Origin: Veillonella parvula DSM 2008
GTDB taxonomy: Bacteria > Bacillota > Negativicutes > Veillonellales > Veillonellaceae
Length of the DNA: 64,000 bases
NCBI RefSeq assembly: GCF_000024945.1
Contig: NC_013520.1
Coordinates: forward strand, 1,503,501 to 1,567,500
Reading direction: 5' to 3'
This document shows positions 1-9,061 of the stretch, in pieces. The first letter of the stretch is position 1. The number at the start of each line of letters is the position of its first letter. Under the pieces are notes generated by a model, which did not search any database, was not told the origin of the DNA, and saw nothing but the letters and a program-made list of their open reading frames with translations. Made by a program: the position numbers and the translations under genes.

Positions 1-284
1 AGCTGATTAGCTAATGCCGTAATATTTTGTACCGCTTTAGATGTTTCTCGAGCCATATCAATAAAGTTATCAGACACATTCAACTGGATTAGCTTCTCAT
101 AATCACCATACTCGTTTACAAGGCCTGTAAACTGATTTACAATAGCCACCTTTTTCTCGTAAGCAACAATAACATTGGCACGTGCAGCTTTAATCTCTAC
201 GGTCAACTTTTGCAGTAAATTGTATTGCTTAATAAAGAAGTAAAACAAGAATACAATTAATATACATATAAGCGTTGAAAGCAT
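1..284 (-). CDS. LemA family protein, N-terminal part (gene runs off the left edge)
   Basis: The first ~94 residues are visible. An N-terminal hydrophobic anchor (about residues 2-18) is followed by an amphipathic helix and the stretch VAIVNQFTGLVNEYGDYEK, which resembles the LemA signature (DLIPNLV, then VK.Y..HE). LemA proteins are membrane-anchored helical-bundle proteins of uncertain function with most of the chain outside the membrane. The start at 284 is supported by GGAGAA six bases upstream. It reads in the same direction as the 283-aa membrane protein upstream, about 107 bp away, so the two may be co-transcribed; LemA genes often sit beside a membrane-protein partner. Truncated by the window, so full length cannot be judged. 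Confidence 0.7.
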   Translation of the reverse strand, partial: MLSTLICILIVFLFYFFIKQYNLLQKLTVEIKAARANVIVAYEKKVAIVNQFTGLVNEYGDYEKLIQLNVSDNFIDMARETSKAVQNITALANQ

Positions 285-391
285 AAATTCTTCTCCATTT
301 TTATTACAAATAACCATGCAATTTTGAAAATATTATACATACGTAAGATATAACCAATATGAAGTTTCATTCATGAAATAATATAAATCTA

Positions 392-1243
392 TCAGTCACC
401 AATTATAACTCGATATACTGGCATTCTATCTACTGTTTCTACATATTCTAATCCTTCAAAACAATCTTGTCCTTCTACTATTTTATTGGCAAGTTGGTTA
501 TGAATTTTTCTTAATAGTTCTACACTAGTAAAATATCTTCTATTCTCTGCGCTTAACTCGACTTTAATATCAGTTTGAAATACACCATCAATGCGATTCT
601 CTTCATCTAAATCAGTTATATCAACAATATGCTCATTACTTCGTAGCTGTTCAGTACCTGTAATGAAAGCTTCATAGACGATACATACCTTACGAGTATT
701 AACAGCAATGCCATACGGATTCCAATTATCTTTATTATCCGGTATATAATCGATGATATCTTTGGTGAAAGCATCATTACTTATATATTCTTGATTAGAT
801 AAAGCCCAATACACTGATGTCAGCACATCATTAGTAATAGGCGTAGAGCCTAATTTCTTCTCTAATAATTTTCTTGTTTCCCTCTTGAGTAAAGACTTTT
901 TAATCCCGAAAAACACGGCAATGGTGGGAATCAACATAACAGCCAAAAGAGGTAAGATACTAAACACACTAGTTAGACCACTACTAGCATGTGGTGATTG
1001 TAGATGTGCACTACGAGAACCTCGATTAACTGAATCTGCGGTATGAGTCATATACTCTAAAATCTCTGGCGATTCTAACATACCAAAGGTAATAGCAATT
1101 AAAATTAATGTACCAATCGTTGTACAAATAATAAATAATTGTTTAGCTACCTTATTACATACAATCTCCTTCTCTTGTAGGGATAATACATCCATTTCCT
1201 TTACACCCTTACTCCATTTAGTAGTTCGTGCATGTATTTCCAT
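392..1243 (-). CDS. Hypothetical two-helix membrane protein next to a LemA-like gene
   Basis: 283 aa, not recognised as a named family. Two hydrophobic segments (about residues 36-56 and 92-112) enclose a polar Ser/His-rich loop; a C-terminal domain of ~165 residues follows and is probably cytoplasmic if both N- and C-termini are inside. The start at 1243 has AGGAGAG six bases upstream; a second Met at residue 17 is possible but less well placed. Its position directly upstream of the LemA-like gene suggests a shared membrane function, but that is inference. It diverges from the small gene at 1330 across an 86-bp AT-rich gap. Confidence 0.65.
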   Translation of the reverse strand: MEIHARTTKWSKGVKEMDVLSLQEKEIVCNKVAKQLFIICTTIGTLILIAITFGMLESPEILEYMTHTADSVNRGSRSAHLQSPHASSGLTSVFSILPLLAVMLIPTIAVFFGIKKSLLKRETRKLLEKKLGSTPITNDVLTSVYWALSNQEYISNDAFTKDIIDYIPDNKDNWNPYGIAVNTRKVCIVYEAFITGTEQLRSNEHIVDITDLDEENRIDGVFQTDIKVELSAENRRYFTSVELLRKIHNQLANKIVEGQDCFEGLEYVETVDRMPVYRVIIGD

Positions 1244-1329
1244 TCGTTTCTCTCCTATTACTAGAGTTAATATAGCTGTTTCATATATTATTTATATTTA
1301 TTATAATAAAAAAAAGAGGACTTAAAAGT

Positions 1330-1749
1330 ATGGGAAAATATATAATAATCCTAATGTTTACATTAGTAGCTATTGCTGTAGCTTTTGCTACTTATAACTT
1401 ATCTATAATTAGATCTATGCCTCCTGAAGAGCGTTATAAACTTCTTTACTTTAAGAATGATCAAGTCTCTATAGGCATTGGCTTAGTAAGAAGAACATTT
1501 AAATTAAGCGATATTCGTGAGGTACGTTTTTCTAAAGGAAAACAATTCCGTAGCATGGGCAGCTGGGCCGGCAGAATGCAAATTTGCAAACTAAATGGCA
1601 AGACAAGTCGTTGGATAGAGTTTGATGGTACTGTCTATTACAAAAAGATGGTATATATAACTAATGAAGAAATCATTGATAAATCAATAGACTTACTGAT
1701 AAATGAATTTCAATCACGAGGAATTCGTTGTACTAAATATAGATGCTAA
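1330..1749 (+). CDS. Hypothetical membrane-anchored protein
   Basis: 139 aa. A single N-terminal transmembrane helix (about residues 3-24) is followed by a ~110-residue soluble domain. That domain has an alternating hydrophobic/basic strand pattern (VRRTFKLSDIREVRFSKGK) ending in a helix, a layout reminiscent of small PH-like/bPH domains, but I cannot confirm it. A weak GAGGA lies nine bases before the ATG. It has its own terminator directly downstream and is divergent from the gene at 392-1243. Function unknown. Confidence 0.6.
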   Translation: MGKYIIILMFTLVAIAVAFATYNLSIIRSMPPEERYKLLYFKNDQVSIGIGLVRRTFKLSDIREVRFSKGKQFRSMGSWAGRMQICKLNGKTSRWIEFDGTVYYKKMVYITNEEIIDKSIDLLINEFQSRGIRCTKYRC

Positions 1750-1796
1750 CATATAATTTTCTGAACTATACATCAACCTAAAGAATAAAGACACAT

Positions 1797-1828
1797 AAAA
1801 AGGCTTCTCGAAATCGAGAAGCCTTTTA
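1797..1828. terminator. Bidirectional intrinsic terminator
   Basis: 14-bp perfect stem (AAAAGGCTTCTCG arm) with an AAAT loop and flanking A and T tracts. It ends the plus-strand gene at 1330-1749 and equally the minus-strand tRNA-Arg that begins its 3' end at 1831. Confidence 0.9.
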
Positions 1829-1830
1829 TT

Positions 1831-1905
1831 TGGTGCGCCTAGCAGGAATCGAACCTGCGCACCCGGTTCCGGAGACCGGCGCTCTATCCCCTGAGCTATA
1901 GGCGC
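1831..1905 (-). tRNA. tRNA-Arg (anticodon CCG)
   Basis: Reverse strand folds as a full cloverleaf: acceptor GCGCCTA/TAGGCGC, discriminator A and encoded CCA. The anticodon stem CCGGT/ACCGG encloses loop CTCCGGA, giving anticodon CCG (reads CGG, Arg). The T arm contains GGTTCGATTCC. Confidence 0.95.
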
Positions 1906-1984
1906 ATGAATACCTAAAAATTATACCATATTACGCTATGGTTCGATAGTATAAAGTATATAGAACAACTAGGATTATACAGAA

Positions 1985-2027
1985 AGCCCCCTATAGTTAA
2001 GCATCTTGTTAGATAACTATAAGGGCT
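1985..2027 (-). terminator. Intrinsic terminator of the phosphatase gene
   Basis: Inverted repeat, AGCCCCCTATAGTTA against TAACTATAAGGGCT with one mismatch, sitting just past the stop codon of the 2035-2493 gene. The T tract on the minus strand is short (CTTTCT). Confidence 0.65.
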
Positions 2028-2034
2028 ATCTCTA

Positions 2035-2493
2035 TTATATTCTTGCCTTAATCAATTCTAGTAAAGCATCACAGCTCCGACTTATATCGTCATAGGTTTC
2101 ATCAAAGTTTCCCGTATACCAAGGATCCTTTACATCACGGTTTTCACCAACGAACGACATGGCCTTATACACTTTAGAGTCTATATCATTGCCAATGATA
2201 CGTTTTAAATTCCGCCCATTATTTTCATCCATGATAATAAGATAGTCGAAATTATGATAGTCATCAACCGTTACTTGACGAGCCTTACGACGCGTATAAG
2301 GAATACCCATTTCATCTAATTTCTCTTTAGTCCCATAATGAGTATCGTTTCCTATTTCTTCACGAGATGTGGCAGAGGATTCGATATAAATAGAATCGCT
2401 TAAGCCTGCATTATTAACAATATGTTTCATATAAAACTCGGCCATTGTAGAACGACAAATATTACCATGACAGATGAATAAAATATTAACCAT
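2035..2493 (-). CDS. Low-molecular-weight protein tyrosine phosphatase
   Basis: 152 aa, the normal length of the family. The P-loop CX5R is at the N-terminus (C8-HGNIC-R14-S15), with C8 as the nucleophile and R14 binding phosphate. The general acid Asp is in the C-terminal DP motif (D123 in KDPWYTG). Both signatures are intact, so an active cytoplasmic phosphotyrosine hydrolase is expected. Such enzymes often counter a tyrosine kinase in capsule or stress control, but no kinase or polysaccharide gene is adjacent here. It stands alone between two hairpins and is probably monocistronic. Confidence 0.93.
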   Translation of the reverse strand: MVNILFICHGNICRSTMAEFYMKHIVNNAGLSDSIYIESSATSREEIGNDTHYGTKEKLDEMGIPYTRRKARQVTVDDYHNFDYLIIMDENNGRNLKRIIGNDIDSKVYKAMSFVGENRDVKDPWYTGNFDETYDDISRSCDALLELIKARI

Positions 2494-2544
2494 TATAACT
2501 CCTAATGAATAAAAGCTTAATCATAAAAAAACTCCTTATATACT

Positions 2545-2578
2545 AATGGTCCTTACAGCATACGCTATAAGGACCATT
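2545..2578 (-). terminator. Terminator-like hairpin after the autotransporter gene
   Basis: 11-bp perfect stem (AATGGTCCTTA / TAAGGACCATT) with an extra inner pairing, 15 bp past the autotransporter stop. The T tract on the minus strand is poor. Confidence 0.6.
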
Positions 2579-2592
2579 AATGCAATATTCAA

Positions 2593-4836
2593 TTAAAAAT
2601 TATGTCGTATCCCAGCATCAATGCGCCATGTATTTTCTACGATAGCACCAAAGTTTTTAGTGAATGTACCATATAGATATGTACTAGGACGGACACTCCA
2701 AGACCCACCAATTTCAGCATCAAGCCATGTATCCTTCAAATCTACTGTTGTTTGTACTGTTGGATTACCTGGTGCGGAATATGTTGTATTTGCCTTACCA
2801 GAGAATTCATGCGCTAATGCTAATTTAGCGAAGATATTGGATTTTTCTGTTTCTTTCCCAATGCCAATACCAAGTCTGCCTACAGCAGAGTTCACAGCAT
2901 CAGCTTTCACATGCATAGAACCACCACCGACAACAGAAGCATCATAGGATACACCATTCAAACGGCCTACAATAAATTCTACACTAGGATCGATGTAGAA
3001 ACCATTTTGCTTCTTGATGCGCTTACCGTATTCAGCACTCAATGATGTACCATAAGTATGATACTTGCCATTTAACCGCTGTCCACCAACAGTATAAAGG
3101 TTATAATTATTGGATAAACGATTACCACGAGCAATGATATCTAAATAACGACCATCATCATGTTGTTTTGTTCCGTACAAGGCAATGCCACCAAGTTTAC
3201 CATCACCACTGCCATTAGTATAGGAATTACTGGATGTACTATAATCAATAGCGCCACCGAAAATCCACCCATTAGAAGCCTTATGATCGTAGCCGACTTG
3301 TACACCATTATACGTCATATGTGCATCAGCACCGTCTGTAATTTTAGATTTACCGCCTATATATTTCGCCCATACACCTTTGTTTGTATTAGCTAAACGA
3401 AGATCTCCTAAACGGCGTTGTAAATCATTGGTATTACTCTTCCATGCCATAGCGGTTGATGTAAGAGCAGATTTTGTGCCACTTACCAAGGATGATTCAC
3501 TAGCACGATTAATCTTTGTCGTATCTCCCACAACAAGGCGCCCCTGTGAGTCAAAATGATTTGCACCAAGCTCTGCAACAGCACCTGGACTAGTAATACC
3601 TTCATTGATTTGAACAGTTGTACTCAGTTTCTTATCATTGCCAGTATATTGTAATTTATCGGCTAAGGCTTGTATTCCCTTACGGTAGCTATCATCATTA
3701 GTCAAATTAGCTCCATCACCTTGCAACGTAATATGGCTATTATCTGCAGCATGTTCAACAACGATATTCCCCTTTCCATTTTCACCAGCTGGAACACCGG
3801 CCTTATAAACAGCATTCACATAGCCGCTATAATTTTGAATTGTAATAGGTCGTGCATCAATAGGATGAAGTATACCGGATGCCGATGGACTTGATCCACC
3901 TACGAGATTACGAACCTTACTGCCCTTGTATAGATATGCTGCATTATCTCCAGATGGACGTTCTCTTTTAGAGGTAGGACGCTCCATACCAATCCATTCA
4001 TTATTCCAAGTTCCTCCATTTTGTAAGTAAATGTCAGCACCAGAATTATGCGGGTTCTTATTGCTTTCAGCATATTCATTTAGTACGGCACCCGTAAGTT
4101 TAGAATTAGGTGTTGTAAAAGCTAATGCTATATTCGTTGGCGCTTCGTTATGATTTGGATCACGACCATAATCCTTATTAATTAACCCTACATTACCAAC
4201 AGCGACCAATTCCTTAGAACCTGGATGTTTTCCGTCAGAACCAGTATTAACGTATACATCACCCTCTTCTGCCACTACGGAGTAAGTATCAGAAGTTTCT
4301 AAAGGATGAGTGATGATACGTCCACCACCATCAACAATGATATGGCCACGTTGATTAGCTTGTAAACCGACACCGATAGCATTAATATCTACATTACCTT
4401 TGACGTGAATATTAGTATCTCCATAATCTCTATCAGGATTGTCCTTGCTGAGTCTTGGCACTTTACCGCCGTAACCAGCATACACAGCGCTCATATAGTA
4501 ATGACCGAGTTCCCTTTTTGAGGCTGGTGCATCATTCTTAAGACGTACAATCAAATCTTTATCCACCGTCAATTGTGATCCAAATCCATTATAAATACCT
4601 GATACATTTTTAGTTTTACCTGTATCTGTTAAGCTTTTACCATGCACATTAACCGTCAAGGTATCCTCTATATGCTTGACTTCCGGTTGTGTTTGTACCG
4701 GTGCCCCCATTGTTAAGCCAAGCAATTCCTCCACTTTATCACTTGTGGCATTAATTTCTGTAGCAAATGCAGAGCAGGTCATTCCAGTTAATACCAACGC
4801 AGCCATCACAGCCGATACATTTCGTTGTAATTTCAT
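2593..4836 (-). CDS. Classical (type Va) autotransporter
   Basis: 747 aa. A Sec signal peptide (residues 1-26, ending CSAFA) leads into a Gly/Asn/Ser-rich passenger (about 30-470) containing beta-helix-like phrases such as VKGNVDINAIGVGLQANQRG. A linker and a ~270-residue translocator barrel follow (about 475-747). The barrel begins near GVWAKYIGGKSK and ends in the terminal strand WRIDAGIRHNF with the C-terminal Phe expected by the BAM machinery. Only a purine-rich AAAGAGAG precedes the ATG. The passenger shows no protease or lipase motif that I can see, so adhesion or aggregation is plausible but unproven. Flanked by terminators, hence probably monocistronic. Confidence 0.85.
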   Translation of the reverse strand: MKLQRNVSAVMAALVLTGMTCSAFATEINATSDKVEELLGLTMGAPVQTQPEVKHIEDTLTVNVHGKSLTDTGKTKNVSGIYNGFGSQLTVDKDLIVRLKNDAPASKRELGHYYMSAVYAGYGGKVPRLSKDNPDRDYGDTNIHVKGNVDINAIGVGLQANQRGHIIVDGGGRIITHPLETSDTYSVVAEEGDVYVNTGSDGKHPGSKELVAVGNVGLINKDYGRDPNHNEAPTNIALAFTTPNSKLTGAVLNEYAESNKNPHNSGADIYLQNGGTWNNEWIGMERPTSKRERPSGDNAAYLYKGSKVRNLVGGSSPSASGILHPIDARPITIQNYSGYVNAVYKAGVPAGENGKGNIVVEHAADNSHITLQGDGANLTNDDSYRKGIQALADKLQYTGNDKKLSTTVQINEGITSPGAVAELGANHFDSQGRLVVGDTTKINRASESSLVSGTKSALTSTAMAWKSNTNDLQRRLGDLRLANTNKGVWAKYIGGKSKITDGADAHMTYNGVQVGYDHKASNGWIFGGAIDYSTSSNSYTNGSGDGKLGGIALYGTKQHDDGRYLDIIARGNRLSNNYNLYTVGGQRLNGKYHTYGTSLSAEYGKRIKKQNGFYIDPSVEFIVGRLNGVSYDASVVGGGSMHVKADAVNSAVGRLGIGIGKETEKSNIFAKLALAHEFSGKANTTYSAPGNPTVQTTVDLKDTWLDAEIGGSWSVRPSTYLYGTFTKNFGAIVENTWRIDAGIRHNF

Positions 4837-4913
4837 AAAAATCTCTCTTTCTTACCCCGCCTAATACGAGGCTCTCACAGAACGCATTTATACGTACACC
4901 CTAAAAATATAAA

Positions 4914-4944
4914 AAGACCCCCTAAGTCCAACTTAGGAGGTCTT
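4914..4944 (-). terminator. Intrinsic terminator of the DUF4198 gene
   Basis: 14-bp stem with one mismatch (AAGACCTCCTAAGT on the transcribed strand) followed by a T-rich tail, separating the DUF4198 gene from the autotransporter. Confidence 0.85.
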
Positions 4945-4982
4945 GTTTATTTCACACACTTAGTAAATAGTTATATCCTATA

Positions 4983-5702
4983 TTATTCAGGATTGATGAT
5001 GAAGGACAATGCACTGAAGTATTTATTTTGCTCACCTTTAGTTTGAGTTGGGAAGCCCACTTCAACGCCTACTACGTTAAGGCCATTAGCACTTACAGTA
5101 ACAGTTGCTTTACCATTAGCATCTGCTTGGCTTTCATTAGTAAGATCATTAATTACGTCTTTAATAAGAGGTGCATTTGCATATGGTTTACCGTCTTTCA
5201 AGACTTGGATTTCATATGTATCACCTTTTCTAAGAGTTAATGGGTTAACAGATGGAATGATTTGAATGAAAGCATCTTTATTATTGAAAGGTTTTGCTTC
5301 TGCATTCCAGTAGTGAACGTCATATTTAATGGCATGTGTACTTTTTTGAGCACCTGGTACTTCAGAGATTGGTTTATGAACAGTTTTACCATCTTTGTCT
5401 TTTGTCCAATAACCATAGTCAAAGTCAGTTACTGTAATACCCAATTTATCATTTGGTACAACCACTACATTTTTTTCATGTTTAATAACTTGTACAGGAA
5501 TTACCATGCCATTGTTATCTAAGCCAATGATGCTTTTTACCATTTCTGGGCTATACGCATCATCAACAGGGCCTTCGCCAAGTACTAGCGCTTTTTCATC
5601 TAAGCGGTTAGCAAAGAATACGCCATGCGCATCAACGGAAGAGCACACACAACCTGCAGCTAAACCTACTGCAAATAAAGAAGCTAAGATTTTCTTATTC
5701 AT
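4983..5702 (-). CDS. DUF4198 secreted protein (metal-uptake-type family)
   Basis: 239 aa from the chosen start. A longer frame reaches 5732, but the ATG at 5702 has GGAGG six bases upstream and begins a proper signal peptide (MNKKILASLFAVGLAAG). The likely signal peptidase I site is SVDA|HG, giving a mature N-terminal His-Gly as is common in this family. A Cys in AAGC is a weak alternative lipobox. The body is beta-rich with a C-terminal carboxypeptidase-regulatory-like fold (KGDTYEIQVLKDGKPYANAPL, then ANGKATVTV). DUF4198 proteins are associated with nickel/cobalt uptake, but no permease is adjacent, so the role is inferred only. A TATAAT lies at 5746-5751. Confidence 0.75.
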   Translation of the reverse strand: MNKKILASLFAVGLAAGCVCSSVDAHGVFFANRLDEKALVLGEGPVDDAYSPEMVKSIIGLDNNGMVIPVQVIKHEKNVVVVPNDKLGITVTDFDYGYWTKDKDGKTVHKPISEVPGAQKSTHAIKYDVHYWNAEAKPFNNKDAFIQIIPSVNPLTLRKGDTYEIQVLKDGKPYANAPLIKDVINDLTNESQADANGKATVTVSANGLNVVGVEVGFPTQTKGEQNKYFSALSFIINPE

Positions 5703-5848
5703 AAGAACCTCCATAATCAATAACTTTTTCAATAAACTTGTTATTATTATACAGCGTTACAAATATTTCGTATATACCAATACCCCTATCAGCAAGTTAT
5801 TATGCGTATTTAGTATATTAACTTATTTTTATACCCAATAATCATAAA

Positions 5849-5862
5849 TGATAAAATTATCA
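5849..5862. promoter_or_regulatory. Possible metalloregulator half-site pair (TGATAA-N2-TTATCA)
   Basis: TGATAAAATTATCA is an inverted repeat resembling a Fur-family box but with a 2-base rather than the usual 3-base centre. It lies about 100 bp upstream of the TATAAT ahead of the DUF4198 gene, which is far for a repressor site. Confidence 0.3.
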
Positions 5863-5925
5863 CTTATTTTCATGAATATATGACTTGTAAGAATATGTTA
5901 GATAAATACTTATAGATTAGATAAA

Positions 5926-5951
5926 AAAGGCGCTCCTTAAGGAGCGCCTTT
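5926..5951. terminator. Intrinsic terminator of typA
   Basis: Perfect 11-bp GC-rich stem (AAAGGCGCTCC) with a TTAA loop and A/T tracts on both sides, directly past the typA stop. Confidence 0.93.
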
Positions 5952-5967
5952 ATATCCGCATGAGATA

Positions 5968-7779
5968 TTATTTTTTATTCTTCGCTGCTTTCGCACGTGC
6001 GTTACGATCAAGAATTGTTTTACGCATACGAATGCTTTCAGGTGTTACTTCAACAAGTTCATCATCGTTGATCCACTCAAGAGCTTGTTCCAAAGAGAAG
6101 ATACGAGGTGGAGTCAAGCGTACCGCTTCATCAGAGGAACTGGAACGCATGTTGGTAACATGTTTTTTCTTACATGGGTTAACATCCATATCAAGTTCAC
6201 GTGTATTTTCACCGATAACTTGGCCTGCATACACGTCTTGGTTAGGACCAACGAACAATGTACCACGATCTTGAACGGAGTTCAAACCATATGGAGTAGT
6301 TTCGCCATTTTCGAATGCTACCAAAGCACCACGTGTACGGGAAGGAATTTCACCTTTATATGGTGCATAGCCATGGAATACATGGTTCATGATACCATTA
6401 CCTTTTGTAGCTGTTAAGAATTGTGCACGGAAACCGATCAAGCCACGAGCCGGAACTACGAATTCCATACGAAGATAACCGGCCAATTCAACCATATTAG
6501 TCAACTCAGCTTTACGTTGACCGAGATTTTCCATTACGGTACCCATAAATTCCTGAGGTACGTCAATGGTCAATGCTTCGAGCGGTTCACACAATTGGTC
6601 GTTAATAGTTTTGAAAATTACACGAGGTTTACCTACTTGTAATTCGTAGCCTTCACGACGCATAGTTTCAATCAATACTGCCAAATGCAATTCACCACGA
6701 CCAGATACCTTGAACGCATCTGCAGAATCAGTTTCTTCTACTTTCATAGAAACGTTAGTTTCTACTTCACGGAATAAACGATCACGCAAGTGACGGGATG
6801 TAACGAATTCACCTTCGCGGCCTGCGAATGGAGAGTTATTTACGGAAAACACCATAGACAATGTTGGTTCGTCGATGGAGATGGATGGTAATGCTTCAGG
6901 ATTTTCAGCATCCGCTACTGTTTCGCCGATGTTAATATCGTCGATACCTGCAAAGGCAATGATATCACCCATTTCAGCTTCGTCAGTTTCAACGCGATTC
7001 AAACCATTGTATGTGTACACACGACCGATTTTCGCTTTACGAGTGCTTTCACCGTTCATGATTGCCACTTGTTGGTTAGTTTTCATTTTACCGCGAACGA
7101 TACGACCTACGGCGATTTTACCGATGAAGTTATCGTAATCAAGTGTAGTTACCATGAATTGAAGAGGGCCTTCCATATCACCTTGTGGTGCCGGAATCTC
7201 ATCAATCAATGTTTTGAACAACGGTTCCATGTTTACAGCTTCATCATCCCAGTTGGTTTTGGACACACCGGAACGAGCAGATGCGTAAACTACAGGGAAG
7301 TCGAGTTGATCATCATCAGCTTCAAGCTCCATAAACAATTCAAGGACTTCATCCTCAACCTCTTTAACACGTTGGTCAGGACGGTCGATTTTATTGATAA
7401 CTACGATTGGTTTCAATTTTTGCTCTAATGCTTTACGCAAAACGTATTTAGTTTGAGGCATTGGACCTTCGTAAGCATCTACGAGAAGCAATACGCCATC
7501 AACCATGTTAAGTACGCGTTCCACTTCGCCGCCGAAATCAGCATGGCCTGGAGTATCAACGATGTTGATTTTGATACCATCATGCATAACAGCAGTGTTT
7601 TTAGACAAAATAGTAATACCGCGTTCACGTTCCAAGTCGTTGGAGTCCATTACGCGTTCTGCTACCTTTTCATTCTCACGGAACACATGGCTTTGTTTTA
7701 ATAATGCGTCCACCAAAGTAGTTTTACCATGGTCAACGTGGGCGATAATCGCTACATTACGAAGATTTTCGCGAATCAT
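5968..7779 (-). CDS. typA: Translational GTPase TypA/BipA
   Basis: 603 aa, full family length. The N-terminal GTPase domain carries G1 AHVDHGKT (13-20), switch [10 protein letters not shown], and the base-specifying NKIDRPD. EF-G-like beta and alpha/beta domains and the TypA-specific C-terminus ([17 protein letters not shown], then [19 protein letters not shown]) follow. GGGAGG seven bases before the ATG fixes the start. TypA is a ribosome-associated GTPase needed for ribosome assembly and stress or cold adaptation in other bacteria. It is flanked by a terminator and a ~200-bp gap, so it is probably monocistronic. Confidence 0.97.
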   Translation of the reverse strand: MIRENLRNVAIIAHVDHGKTTLVDALLKQSHVFRENEKVAERVMDSNDLERERGITILSKNTAVMHDGIKINIVDTPGHADFGGEVERVLNMVDGVLLLVDAYEGPMPQTKYVLRKALEQKLKPIVVINKIDRPDQRVKEVEDEVLELFMELEADDDQLDFPVVYASARSGVSKTNWDDEAVNMEPLFKTLIDEIPAPQGDMEGPLQFMVTTLDYDNFIGKIAVGRIVRGKMKTNQQVAIMNGESTRKAKIGRVYTYNGLNRVETDEAEMGDIIAFAGIDDINIGETVADAENPEALPSISIDEPTLSMVFSVNNSPFAGREGEFVTSRHLRDRLFREVETNVSMKVEETDSADAFKVSGRGELHLAVLIETMRREGYELQVGKPRVIFKTINDQLCEPLEALTIDVPQEFMGTVMENLGQRKAELTNMVELAGYLRMEFVVPARGLIGFRAQFLTATKGNGIMNHVFHGYAPYKGEIPSRTRGALVAFENGETTPYGLNSVQDRGTLFVGPNQDVYAGQVIGENTRELDMDVNPCKKKHVTNMRSSSSDEAVRLTPPRIFSLEQALEWINDDELVEVTPESIRMRKTILDRNARAKAAKNKK

Positions 7780-7976
7780 AAGATCCTCCCTTTAATTCTT
7801 TCAGTATATTCTATATCACATAGCCTCTGTGAAAGTAGCTATGTAGGTATATTTTCCAAAAATGGCAACAGTTAATTATAACGCAGTCTATAGAAAAAAG
7901 TCAAAATAGTACACCTATTCTAATCATGGCAATTTCAACATTCGATTATACTTTTGACTCATCTTAGGACAAAAAC

Positions 7977-8923
7977 CTATTTACGCGCTATCGCCCGCTT
8001 AGCAGATTTACGCAACAACGGAATTTGTTTATCTGTTAAATGGAAACAGAATTTAGGAATCAGCTTTTTTATAATTTCCTCATCAGAGGCTTTCAAAATA
8101 TATTCTGGCTGTAGCAACGGCTCTAATTCATCAAGTCCGGGATAATCCAGCCCTATGCTCCAGTCATGGTCTGCATTAAAAGGGCATGCATCCTGGCAGT
8201 TATCACAACCTAATATCCACGCCTCCAGCATATCGTCTATGACACCATCCGGTAACTTACCATCACCGAATGTATTAATAAAAGATACACATGTTAACGG
8301 ATTCATAGTAAACGGTGCAGATAAGGATTTTGTCCTACACCCTTGCTGACATAAATTACAAGAATCCGGACATGGTGGTATCTCTAACTGTTGAATATAC
8401 TCACAGGACGCATCAATTAAATAGCCTACCAGTTCATAGCTAGAACCTTTAGGTCCATAAAAAAATTATTTTTTCGATAAATGCCTAAACCAGCTGCTAC
8501 CGAAGCGGGCCGTAAAGGAATAATTCCGGCAGGTTTCGCCGTTTCACCGCCAATATATCGTATCCCATTTTCACCAAGCCAGACTTCAAAAGATTGCCGT
8601 CGTTTAAACTCATCACTGTGAGGAATATTTGACAAAGATAACAACAACCCTTTTGCATATCGGTTTCGAAGAGATACAGGAAACTTATAATCACCAAAAT
8701 ATTCAGTACAAACCACTATGGATTGTGCCCAAGGATACTTTTCTTTTAATGCTAAAAAATCTTTACTATGCGCATATACCTCTTTACTTTCAGGTACATC
8801 TTCTAAACGCTTTATCAACCGTTCTTTATAAAAATCAAGTGCATTAAGAGGCACTATACCACAACTGTCATACCCACACGCTAGCGCTTTATCATAAATC
8901 TCCTGGGCCAACAAAGTATTCAT
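7977..8923 (-). pseudogene. QueG-like double [4Fe-4S] protein, frameshifted at a poly-T run
   Basis: Two frames together make one ~315-residue protein. The first (start ATG 8923, GGGAGG seven bases upstream) covers residues 1 to ~155 and resembles the N-terminus of epoxyqueuosine reductases. The second continues with YGPKGSS and carries both cluster motifs: CPDSCNLCQQGC, then CDNCQDACPFN with the typical ILGCDNCQDACP context. The break is at the seven-T run (minus strand, around 8459-8465); eight Ts would restore a continuous frame. The usual QueG motif VDTxPxxER is replaced by a different sequence (GGETAKPAG), so even intact it may be a paralogue rather than true QueG. A sequencing error, real decay or slippage-based phase variation would all look the same here. 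Confidence 0.75.
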
Positions 8924-8983
8924 ATCATCGCCTCCCAAATATGAACTAACTATAAACCTATCATACTCTTTTAAAAACTATAA

Positions 8984-9044
8984 AAAAAGATTTCTTATGA
9001 ATCCGTCATTCTTAAAAGAGTAACATTACATAAGAAATCTTATA
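8984..9044 (-). terminator. Intrinsic terminator of the murB operon
   Basis: 13-bp stem (AAGATTTCTTATG) with a ~28-base loop, followed by seven Ts on the minus strand, about 20 bp after the murB stop. Confidence 0.8.
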
Positions 9045-9061
9045 TTAGTATTTAATTTGTA

